DNA from: Polaribacter sp.
Lineage (GTDB): Bacteria; Bacteroidota; Bacteroidia; Flavobacteriales; Flavobacteriaceae
Assembly: GCA_029245665.1 (NCBI GenBank)
Contig: JAQWOW010000288.1
Coordinates: 1 to 5,895 of the forward strand
DNA length: 5,895 nucleotides
Direction of reading: 5' to 3'
The notes beneath the pieces are model-generated. The model saw only the letters and a program-made list of their open reading frames with translations, was not told the DNA's origin and searched no databases. This document shows positions 1 through 5,895 of this stretch, piece after piece; within the stretch, counting starts at the first letter, position 1; the number at the start of each line of letters is the position of its first letter. Both the position numbers and the translations under genes were made by a program.

Positions 1-557
1 GGAGCAACAACATTACTTCTTATGTTTCTAGAGCCTAATTCTAATGCAACAGATTTAGAAAAACCGACAATACCCGCTTTTGAAGCCGCGTAGTTAGTTT
101 GCCCAGCATTTCCTTTTAAACCCACAATAGAACTCATATTAATGATAGAACCTGATCTTTGTTTCATCATAGGACGAATCACTGCTTTTGTTAAATTAAA
201 CACAGATTTTAAGTTTACTTCTATTACTTTATCAAAATCTTCTTCAGTAATACGCATTAATAAATTATCTTTTGTAATTCCTGCATTATTTACTAAAATA
301 TCAATGGTTCCAAATTCTTTTAGAACCTCTTTTGCTAATGCTTGAGCGGCATCAAAATCTGCTGCATTTGATTGATATCCTTTAGCTTTTACACCTAAAT
401 TTGTCAATTCTTTTTCTAAAGCGATTGCTGCATCCACAGATGAACTGAAGGTAAAAGCGATGTTGGCTCCTTGTTTAGCAAATTCAACAGCAATTCCACG
501 TCCAATTCCTCTAGTAGCACCGGTGATTATTGCTAATTTATTTTCTAATAATTTCAT
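1..557 (-). CDS. fabG: 3-oxoacyl-[acyl-carrier-protein] reductase FabG, C-terminus cut by window edge
   Basis: Cytosolic short-chain dehydrogenase that reduces 3-oxoacyl-ACP to 3-hydroxyacyl-ACP with NADPH in type II fatty acid synthesis. I translated 185 full codons from the ATG at 557. The frame is open to base 1, and about 60 residues are missing compared with the usual ~248. Visible motifs are the cofactor-binding TGATRGIG at residues 12-19, NNAG at 90-93, and the catalytic tetrad N115, S143, Y156 and K160 (YAASK). All are offset by +5 from N110/S138/Y151/K155 of E. coli FabG. The start follows a short leader and a good -7 element, and no longer in-frame start is needed because the N-terminus matches the family. 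The upstream neighbour is the M16 protease gene, separated by a terminator hairpin, so fabG is probably transcribed on its own. Other SDR reductases are possible, but the motif spacing and the acidic NNAGITKDNLLMR region are typical of FabG. Confidence 0.93.
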   Translation of the reverse strand, partial: MKLLENKLAIITGATRGIGRGIAVEFAKQGANIAFTFSSSVDAAIALEKELTNLGVKAKGYQSNAADFDAAQALAKEVLKEFGTIDILVNNAGITKDNLLMRITEEDFDKVIEVNLKSVFNLTKAVIRPMMKQRSGSIINMSSIVGLKGNAGQTNYAASKAGIVGFSKSVALELGSRNIRSNVVA

Positions 558-582
558 ATTATCTAGTTGTTTTTTAACCGGG

Positions 583-590
583 CAAATATA
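583..590 (-). promoter_or_regulatory. Candidate Bacteroidota -7 promoter element for fabG
   Basis: The minus strand reads TATATTTG, an exact match to the TAnnTTTG -7 consensus known for the primary sigma factor of Bacteroidota. It lies 25 bases upstream of the fabG ATG, which would give a leader of roughly 20 nt. A TTG lies 23 bases further upstream, at the long end of the allowed spacing for the -33 element, and it falls inside the terminator hairpin, so the -33 is uncertain. The match and its position are seen; activity is inferred. Confidence 0.6.
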
Positions 591-591
591 G

Positions 592-635
592 TAAAATAAA
601 AAAACTCGTAATACAATTTTGTGTTACGAGTTTTT
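592..635 (-). terminator. Rho-independent terminator after the M16 protease gene
   Basis: A perfect 12-bp inverted repeat pairs bases 600-611 (aaaaactcgtaa) with 624-635. It can be extended inward by several A-T, C-G and G-T pairs to a loop of about four bases. On the minus strand the stem is followed by a T-rich tract (about 592-604). It lies 40 bases after the protease stop codon and just before the fabG promoter. The A and T runs on both flanks would also let it act on the opposite strand, but no plus-strand gene ends here. Confidence 0.8.
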
Positions 636-674
636 ATCTTTAGTAAAATTAACTTCTGTTTTTAATAAAAGTTA

Positions 675-3635
675 CTATTGTTTTACTTCCATTTTATTGA
701 CATAATTGAATAAATAATCGATTTCTAATTCTTTTATCTTTCCCAATTTCTTTAATGACTCAACATTTAAATCTTTCTTATTACCAATGACCATAACATT
801 GTATGATTCACCTTTGATATTTTTATTGAAAAAGAGGTTTAAATCTTTTAGGGTCATTTTTTTAATGGTATTGTAAATTTGTTCTCTGTTATCTTTATCT
901 ATTCCTAATTTTTGCAATCTTTCATATGACCAAAAAATATTAGATTTAGTAATTCTTTGCGCTGCTATTTTTTTTAGAGTTGCTTCTTTTGCTGCTTTAA
1001 ATTGCTTTTCTGCTTCTGGCATATTATTCATTAGATCCATCATGGCATTAACAGCTTGTTCTAATTTATTTGCTTGTGTGCCAATATATGCCATTACATA
1101 ATTTGCAGATTCTTTCTTAGTCGCATTGCTATAATTAGCAAAAGCAGAATAGGCTAAAGATTTAGACTCTCTAATTTCTTGAAACACGATAGAGGACAAA
1201 CCGCTTCCAAAATAGCTGTTAAATAATGAGGAGACAGCAATGTTTTCTGGTTTAAAAGGTTCTCCTTTTGCTAAAAAAAGCATTTCTGTTTGAACCATGT
1301 CGTAATTCGTAAAAAACACATTTCCTCCAGTCTCTTGTTCTTTATATTCTTTTGCTGCCGGATACTCTTTTAAATCTCCATAAAGTTTATGGTGTTTATT
1401 AAGTAATGAAACAGCGTTATTTGCATCTTTACCATAATAAAAAATTCGTTGTTTGTAATTCTTCATATCTTTCAAAAGCGCAATTAGTTCCTCTGGGTTT
1501 ATTGATTTTAATTCATCAATTTGCATGATATCTCTCAGAGGAGAATCTTCTCCATATTTTCCATAGTTCATTAATCCATTTCTAAGAATGTTTCCTTTTT
1601 GGGTTTTTCCGTTTTGACGACCCTTATAAATTTTTTCAACATATTTATTATAGGCATCTTTATCTGCTTTTCCGTTATCCCATAAATGTTCTAGTAATTC
1701 TAGTCCCTTAGATAAATTTTCTTTCAATCCGTTTAAGCCAAAGTACGTTTTATTTCGTCCCGTTATAACATAATAAGAGATTCCTAATTTATAAAACTCT
1801 TTTTTAAGTTCTTCATTTGTGAATTTGTCTGTTCCAATATATTCAAAATAACCAGCCGCTAGAGATAATTTTTTATCATTATCGCGCCCCATATCAAAAA
1901 TGATATTCATATCGAATAATTCGTTTTTCTCATTTAAAACATAAGAAAATTTAATACCATTGTCTGTTTTAAGTTCTTTAATAGCTGTTTTATAGTCGAT
2001 AAATTTAGGCTGTAGGGGATCCGATTGTTTTTTGTTAAAGACTTTGATATATTCAGAACTTTTTTCTCTATTTAACTTTACAGGCGTAATTCCAGGATTT
2101 GCAACTTTTACAATATTTTGATCTTCCCCTTTTCTCTTGTAGGTAATTACATAATTATCTTGATAAAAATTATTTGCAAAACTGACTAATTGTTTTTTTG
2201 AAATCTTTTTTAATTCATCTAAAAACTGAACTCTTTTCGACCAATTTTGATTATAAATAAAAGCATTTACATACGTATCTGCCAATGCTGAATTGTTTTC
2301 ATATTGTCTAGTTTGGCTCAATTTTAAGTCGTTTACAACAGCCTCAATCATCCAATCTTCAAATTCCCCTTTTTTTAATTTTTCAATTTGAGCTAATAAC
2401 AACTCTTTAACTTCATCTAAAGATTGACCAGATTTAGGAGAACCTGTAAAAGAATGGTATCCATAATCATTCAAAAAAGTTGTGGAACAGCCGGCTCTTT
2501 GTACTAATTGCTTTTGATTTAAATTTAAATCAATAATACCAGCATTTCCATTCGTCATAATCATATCGCACAATGTGACTAGTTTTTCCTCTTCTGTATT
2601 CACCCCTTCAGATCTGAAAGCAATGGAAATAGACTCAGACGTTGGCCCAAAAACTTCTTTAATCACTGGTGACGTAATTTTGTCTTCTTTTGGTAATGTT
2701 GGATGCGTCAATTCTTTTCTTTCAAACTTTCCAAAAGCAGCATTTACTTTTTTAATTGTTGAGTCAAATTCGAAATCGCCAACTAAAATAATTGCCATAT
2801 TATTCGGAACATAATATTTGTTAAAATAGTTGTGAATATCATTCATTGAAGGGTTTTTTAAATGATCTGCTGTACCAATAGTAGTTTGTTGACCGTATGG
2901 ATGGTTTGGGAATAAGCCTTCTAGCATTGCTTTATAACGCTTTCTAAAATCACTGTCTTGGCTGCGGTTAAATTCCTCAAAAACGGCTTCTAGTTCTGTG
3001 TGAAATAAACGTAAAACCAGGGTGCTAAATCGTTCTGACTCTAGGGTTAACCATTTATCAAATTCATTTGCAGGAATTTTATTTGTGTATACAGTTTGTT
3101 CAAACCAAGTATATGCATTTGTGCCTGTTGCTCCCAGGGAAGCTGACATTTTATCATATTCATTGGCAATAGAATAATTTGATGCTTCTAGAGAAACTTT
3201 ATCAATTTTTTTATAGAGTGCTAATTTTTGATCAGCATTTTTTTCTGCACGGTGTTGTTCATACAAGGAAGATATTTTATCAAGATATAACTTTTCTTTT
3301 TCCCAATCTGATGTTCCAATTTTATGTGTTCCTTTGAAAACCATATGTTCTAAATAATGAGCCAAACCTGTAGATTCTTTTGGGTCGTAATTAGAACCTG
3401 CTCTAACTGCGATATAAGTTTGAATTTTAGGTTCATCAGAGTTCTGACTTAAATATACTTTTAAGCCATTGTCTAAGGTATACAATCTTAAGCCTGTGGG
3501 ATCATTTTCTACGATTTTATAGGTCAATCCGTTTGTGTCTTCTTCTGAAGTTACCTTGTAACTTTTTTCTCTGTTAGTATTACAACTTATTGTGGCTAAT
3601 AAAAAACTAACACATAACAATTTAATTTTTTTCAT
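675..3635 (-). CDS. M16 family (pitrilysin/insulinase-like) zinc metalloprotease, predicted lipoprotein
   Basis: A 986-residue envelope protease carrying both M16 halves in one chain. Residues 1-18 look like a lipoprotein signal: KK, a hydrophobic stretch, then TISC with C18 as the lipidated cysteine. T at -3 makes the lipobox slightly atypical. The active N-terminal half (about 43-505) has the inverted zinc motif HYLEH at 93-97. The downstream pair E214 and E221 (spaced E-x6-E, as in pitrilysin E162/E169) supplies the likely second-shell and third zinc-binding glutamates. The second half (about 555-980) lacks HxxEH but keeps the R822/Y829 pair (RESKSLAY) used by M16 enzymes to hold substrate, so catalytic competence is likely. 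A lysine/glutamate-rich helical insert (about 110-160) lengthens the distance between H97 and E221 to 124 residues, against 77 in pitrilysin. I recall a similar insert in other Bacteroidota M16 proteins. The gene is flanked by terminators, so it is probably monocistronic. The substrate is unknown; peptide turnover in the periplasm or at the cell surface is inferred. Confidence 0.92.
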   Translation of the reverse strand: MKKIKLLCVSFLLATISCNTNREKSYKVTSEEDTNGLTYKIVENDPTGLRLYTLDNGLKVYLSQNSDEPKIQTYIAVRAGSNYDPKESTGLAHYLEHMVFKGTHKIGTSDWEKEKLYLDKISSLYEQHRAEKNADQKLALYKKIDKVSLEASNYSIANEYDKMSASLGATGTNAYTWFEQTVYTNKIPANEFDKWLTLESERFSTLVLRLFHTELEAVFEEFNRSQDSDFRKRYKAMLEGLFPNHPYGQQTTIGTADHLKNPSMNDIHNYFNKYYVPNNMAIILVGDFEFDSTIKKVNAAFGKFERKELTHPTLPKEDKITSPVIKEVFGPTSESISIAFRSEGVNTEEEKLVTLCDMIMTNGNAGIIDLNLNQKQLVQRAGCSTTFLNDYGYHSFTGSPKSGQSLDEVKELLLAQIEKLKKGEFEDWMIEAVVNDLKLSQTRQYENNSALADTYVNAFIYNQNWSKRVQFLDELKKISKKQLVSFANNFYQDNYVITYKRKGEDQNIVKVANPGITPVKLNREKSSEYIKVFNKKQSDPLQPKFIDYKTAIKELKTDNGIKFSYVLNEKNELFDMNIIFDMGRDNDKKLSLAAGYFEYIGTDKFTNEELKKEFYKLGISYYVITGRNKTYFGLNGLKENLSKGLELLEHLWDNGKADKDAYNKYVEKIYKGRQNGKTQKGNILRNGLMNYGKYGEDSPLRDIMQIDELKSINPEELIALLKDMKNYKQRIFYYGKDANNAVSLLNKHHKLYGDLKEYPAAKEYKEQETGGNVFFTNYDMVQTEMLFLAKGEPFKPENIAVSSLFNSYFGSGLSSIVFQEIRESKSLAYSAFANYSNATKKESANYVMAYIGTQANKLEQAVNAMMDLMNNMPEAEKQFKAAKEATLKKIAAQRITKSNIFWSYERLQKLGIDKDNREQIYNTIKKMTLKDLNLFFNKNIKGESYNVMVIGNKKDLNVESLKKLGKIKELEIDYLFNYVNKMEVKQ

Positions 3636-3656
3636 TATTTAAAAATTTAGGGTTAA

Positions 3657-3695
3657 AATAAAAAAATCTGTTGAATTTACGAATTCAACAGATTT
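3657..3695 (-). terminator. Rho-independent terminator after sucD
   Basis: A perfect 14-bp inverted repeat pairs 3664-3677 (aaatctgttgaatt) with 3682-3695 around the four-base loop 3678-3681. On the minus strand it is followed at once by a run of T (3666 down to about 3657). It lies 48 bases after the sucD stop and ends only about 25 bases before the ATG of the M16 protease gene, leaving very little room for a separate promoter downstream of the hairpin. Confidence 0.85.
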
Positions 3696-3742
3696 AAAAC
3701 AAATTTTATATAAAAGTTTAACAATTTATCATTATTTCTTGT

Positions 3743-4615
3743 TTATTTTAAGACTTTTGCAATTACCTCACCAATTTTAGCAGGAGAATTCACAACATGA
3801 ATTCCATTTTCAGCTAATATTTTCATTTTAGCTTGTGCTGTGTCATCTGCTCCACCCACAATTGCTCCAGCATGTCCCATTGTTCTTCCTGCAGGTGCAG
3901 TTTGACCTGCTATAAAACCAACTACTGGTTTTCTATTTCCGTCAGCTTTAATCCATTGTGCAGCCTCAGCTTCAAGATTTCCACCAATTTCACCAATCAT
4001 AACAATTGCTTCAGTTTGATCATCATTCATTAATAATTCTACAGCTTCTTTTGTTGTTGTTCCTATAATTGGATCGCCACCTATACCAATTGCAGTTGTA
4101 ATTCCGTACCCCTGTTTTACAACTTGATCTGCAGCTTCATAAGTTAAAGTACCTGATTTAGAAACGATTCCAACTTTCCCCTTTTTGAAGATAAATCCTG
4201 GCATAATACCAACCTTAGCTTCGTCTGGTGTAATCACTCCAGGACAATTTGGGCCAACTAATCTACAATCTTTAGTATCTATATATGCTTTTACTTTGAC
4301 CATATCCGCAGTTGGGATTCCTTCAGTAATACAAATAATCACTTTAATACCTGCATCAGCAGATTCCATGATTGCGTCAGCAGCAAAAGCTGGTGGTACA
4401 AATATAATTGAAGTGTCTGCTCCTACTCTATCTACAGATTCTTTTACTGTATTAAAAACGGGTTTTCCTAAATGTTCTATACCTCCTTTTCCTGGGGTTA
4501 CACCTCCAACTACATTCGTTCCGTAATCAATCATTTGACCTGCATGAAATGTACCCTCACTACCAGTAAAACCTTGAACAATAATTTTTGAATTTTTGTT
4601 AACTAAAACACTCAT
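3743..4615 (-). CDS. sucD: Succinate-CoA ligase (ADP/GDP-forming) subunit alpha
   Basis: Alpha subunit of succinyl-CoA synthetase, the TCA-cycle enzyme that couples succinyl-CoA cleavage to nucleotide triphosphate synthesis. It needs the beta subunit SucC, which is not in this window. At 290 residues it is close to the E. coli protein (289). The CoA-binding Rossmann domain covers about 1-121 (GFTGSEGTFH at 15-24, GGVTPGKGG at 37-45). Further family motifs are GPNCPG at 121-126 with C124, SKSGTLTYE at 152-160, and GEIGG with E209. MGHAGAIVGG contains H248, the histidine phosphorylated during catalysis. I start the gene at the ATG at 4615 because MSVLVNKNSKIIVQGFTG aligns directly with the family N-terminus. 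The frame stays open to a TTG at 4645, but that TTG lies inside the likely -7 promoter element. A strong terminator follows. No damage or unusual residues were seen. Confidence 0.96.
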   Translation of the reverse strand: MSVLVNKNSKIIVQGFTGSEGTFHAGQMIDYGTNVVGGVTPGKGGIEHLGKPVFNTVKESVDRVGADTSIIFVPPAFAADAIMESADAGIKVIICITEGIPTADMVKVKAYIDTKDCRLVGPNCPGVITPDEAKVGIMPGFIFKKGKVGIVSKSGTLTYEAADQVVKQGYGITTAIGIGGDPIIGTTTKEAVELLMNDDQTEAIVMIGEIGGNLEAEAAQWIKADGNRKPVVGFIAGQTAPAGRTMGHAGAIVGGADDTAQAKMKILAENGIHVVNSPAKIGEVIAKVLK

Positions 4616-4642
4616 TGGTTTATTTTTTTGTTTTTCCAGTAG

Positions 4643-4650
4643 CAAAAATA
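4643..4650 (-). promoter_or_regulatory. Candidate Bacteroidota -7 promoter element for sucD
   Basis: The minus strand reads TATTTTTG, matching TAnnTTTG, 27 bases upstream of the chosen sucD ATG. That is nearly the same distance as the element in front of fabG. The upstream sequence is T-rich but shows no clear TTTG -33 box. If active, it would uncouple sucD from the lpxD gene 63 bases upstream and would exclude the TTG at 4645 as a start, since the transcript would begin downstream of it. Confidence 0.55.
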
Positions 4651-4678
4651 GTTTATTGATTGTTTTAAAAAAAGTATT

Positions 4679-5605
4679 TTAAGATTTCTTTCTTTGTTTT
4701 AAAAAACGTTTTATTTCTGCCATTTCTTTTAATTTTTCTCTCGACTCTGAAATAGGTGTGCCAAAATAACTTTTTCCTCCTGCAACAGATTTTGTAACTC
4801 CTGTTTGCCCTAGTATTATAGCCCCTTTTCCTATTGTAATTCCGCTATTTGTTCCTACCTGCCCCCAAATTGTTACTTCGTCTTCAATGATTACACAACC
4901 TGCAATACCAGTTTGTGAAGCAATTAAACATTTATTGCCAATAACCGTATCATGTCCAACATGAACTTGATTGTCAATTTTTGTACCTTTTCCAATTTTA
5001 GTGTCCCCAGTTACTCCTTTGTCTATTGTGCATGAAGCACCTAAATCTACTTCGTCTTCAAGTACAACTCTACCTCCTGAAATTAATTTGTCAAAGCCTT
5101 CAGATCTATTTTTGTAATAAAAGGCATCCGCACCTAAAACTGTGTTTGCATGAATTGTTACATTGTTTCCAATAACCGAGTTGTCATAAATAGTAACATT
5201 TGGATGAATTGTGCAGTTTTTACCAATTTTTACATTGTTACCAATAAAAACATTTGGTTGAATGATTGTATTTTCTCCAATAATTGCAGAGCTAGAAATA
5301 CTTTCTTTTGATGCAATAAAAGGATTGAAATGTAAAGTTAATTTGTTAAAATCACGAAATGGGTCTTCAGAAATTAATAATGATTTTCCGATAGGACACT
5401 CAACTTTTTTATTAATTAGTATTGTTGTTGCTGCAGAATTTAGTGCTTTGTCATAGTATTTAGGATGATCTACAAAAACGATATCTCCTTTTTCTACAAC
5501 ATGTATTTCATTGATTCCTGAAATTTCAAAATTAGGATTTCCAACATATTCTACTTCTAGTAAGGAGGCTATTTGTTTGAGTGAAAGAGTTTTTTTAAAC
5601 TTCAT
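4679..5605 (-). CDS. lpxD: LpxD-family UDP-3-O-(3-hydroxyacyl)glucosamine N-acyltransferase, possible paralogue
   Basis: Left-handed beta-helix acyltransferase. Canonical LpxD transfers a 3-hydroxyacyl chain from ACP to the 2-amino group of UDP-3-O-acylglucosamine in lipid A synthesis, in the cytoplasm. This 308-residue protein is shorter than E. coli LpxD (341). Residues 5-95 form the N-terminal uridine-binding domain, with F44 and Y50 (FVDHPKY) spaced like the aromatic pair reported to sandwich uracil in LpxD. From about 102 to 280 runs a series of hexapeptide [IV]-G-x4 turns. H218 in NQVHVGHD aligns with catalytic H239 of E. coli. The position matching H276, 37 residues later, is G255 (TNSGITIG). 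The C-terminal tail 285-308 is a basic helix without the LP motif I expect in many LpxDs. Its neighbour is sucD, not lpxC, lpxA or fabZ. Family membership is firm; whether it acts on lipid A or another amino sugar is open. The ATG at 5605 gives a full N-terminal domain. No clear promoter or terminator was seen. Confidence 0.85.
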   Translation of the reverse strand: MKFKKTLSLKQIASLLEVEYVGNPNFEISGINEIHVVEKGDIVFVDHPKYYDKALNSAATTILINKKVECPIGKSLLISEDPFRDFNKLTLHFNPFIASKESISSSAIIGENTIIQPNVFIGNNVKIGKNCTIHPNVTIYDNSVIGNNVTIHANTVLGADAFYYKNRSEGFDKLISGGRVVLEDEVDLGASCTIDKGVTGDTKIGKGTKIDNQVHVGHDTVIGNKCLIASQTGIAGCVIIEDEVTIWGQVGTNSGITIGKGAIILGQTGVTKSVAGGKSYFGTPISESREKLKEMAEIKRFLKQRKKS

Positions 5606-5610
5606 GAATC

Positions 5611-5766
5611 TTATTTTTTACTACCGTAAATTATAACTCTTGCAAAAAGTGAATGTAGAATAGTAATTTTTGAAAAGAAAACATCTAGATTAAATCCTAA
5701 CTTATTGATCCAGTTATCATACTTATTATTTCCAAATGTTTTTAAAGAAACAAAACAGTGAAAAAA
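5611..5766 (-). other. Open frame of 51 codons without ATG, ending 5 bases before lpxD
   Basis: On the minus strand a frame is open from the TGA at 5767-5769 to the TAA at 5611-5613. It reads like a protein C-terminus rather than plain AT-rich noise: SLKTFGNNKYDNWINKLG is followed by a hydrophobic segment and ends IIYGSKK. There is no ATG in the frame. Another minus frame is open upstream of it (about 5733-5863), so a single frameshift in the T-runs near 5761-5778 would join the two. It may be the decayed end of an upstream gene or a chance frame in an intergenic region. I do not recognise it and assign no function. Confidence 0.2.
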
Positions 5767-5895
5767 TCAAAAAAATAATGGTCAAATGTGAATTTTTCTC
5801 TCTTAATAGGAATAATAAAAAGTATGTCTTTTTAATCTTACTTCTTTCTAGCTTACCTTTATTCCACTATTCTTTTTCAGTTTCATTAATTTTTT
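5736..5895 (+). CDS. Hypothetical membrane or exported protein, N-terminal part only
   Basis: A plus-strand frame opens at an ATG at 5736 and runs without a stop for 53 codons to the window edge, divergent from lpxD. A second in-frame ATG at 5778 is a good alternative start, because it follows an A-rich stretch of the kind that favours initiation in Bacteroidota. The residues before the hydrophobic part are basic (KKQ, KIKK, RNNKK). They are followed by a hydrophobic segment at about residues 30-53 (YVFLILLLSSLPLF and onward), as expected for a signal anchor or first transmembrane helix. No family motif is visible and the rest lies outside the window. It could also be a chance frame, since the DNA is very AT-rich and the opposite strand is partly open too. 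Confidence 0.4.
   Translation, partial: MFLKKQNSEKIKKIMVKCEFFSLNRNNKKYVFLILLLSSLPLFHYSFSVSLIF

Noticed and set aside
142..345. Plus-strand open frame of 67 codons
   Set aside because: It lies wholly antisense to fabG, which has intact family motifs; composition is that of a shadow frame.
2575..2814. Plus-strand open frame of 79 codons
   Set aside because: Antisense within the M16 protease coding sequence, with no independent start signals or recognisable motif.
3833..4526. Two plus-strand open frames (3833-4033 and 4185-4526)
   Set aside because: Both are antisense to sucD, and the longer one only mirrors the glycine- and proline-rich SucD codons.
4770..5300. Quasi-periodic similar short DNA segments that might suggest a repeat array
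   Set aside because: They are explained by the hexapeptide repeats of the left-handed beta-helix in the LpxD-like protein and are not identical at DNA level; not CRISPR or satellite.
5262..5456. Plus-strand open frame of 64 codons
   Set aside because: Antisense to the N-terminal domain of the LpxD-like protein; no supporting signal.
5606..5660. Promoter for lpxD (TATAATTTAC on the minus strand)
   Set aside because: Two mismatches to the Bacteroidota -7 consensus and no -33 element, so I did not list it as a feature.
5664..5672. TAATTTTTG on the plus strand as a promoter for the right-edge ORF
   Set aside because: It has one extra base inside the TAnnTTTG motif and no -33 partner; in such AT-rich DNA this is expected by chance.

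Overview
The window is AT-rich chromosomal DNA that most likely comes from a member of the Bacteroidota, probably family Flavobacteriaceae. Support comes from the low GC content, the absence of Shine-Dalgarno sequences before the starts, TAnnTTTG-type -7 promoter elements ahead of two genes, a large M16 zinc-protease lipoprotein of the type common in this phylum, and close family resemblance of every product to flavobacterial proteins. I see no mobile element, CRISPR array, tRNA or rRNA, and no convincing sign of a novel multi-gene system. Most of the window is ordinary core housekeeping sequence.

Layout. The four recognisable genes all lie on the minus strand, so transcription runs from right to left. 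In that order they are: an LpxD-family N-acyltransferase (4679-5605); the succinyl-CoA synthetase alpha subunit sucD (3743-4615, starting at an internal ATG rather than an upstream TTG); a 986-residue two-repeat M16 metalloprotease with a lipoprotein signal (675-3635); and the 3-oxoacyl-ACP reductase fabG, whose last ~60 codons are cut off by the left edge (1-557). Perfect-stem hairpins with T tails follow sucD (about 3657-3695) and the protease gene (about 592-635). Good -7 elements sit before sucD and fabG. The cluster therefore looks like a row of mainly separate units rather than one tight operon; lpxD to sucD is the only junction without a visible terminator.

The right-hand 290 bases (5606-5895) are the least clear part. 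They hold a plus-strand ORF with a membrane-spanning stretch that runs off the window. They also hold a minus-strand open frame with no ATG that ends 5 bases before lpxD. Neither can be identified.

Functional ties are loose. FabG makes 3-hydroxyacyl-ACP intermediates, and 3-hydroxyacyl-ACP is the acyl donor for LpxD-type enzymes, so both bear on lipid A and the envelope. SucD works in the TCA cycle. The protease is probably anchored in the envelope. The most notable molecular detail is that the LpxD-like protein keeps the catalytic histidine (H218) but has glycine (G255) where E. coli LpxD has its second active-site histidine. This fits a paralogue rather than the canonical lipid A enzyme.
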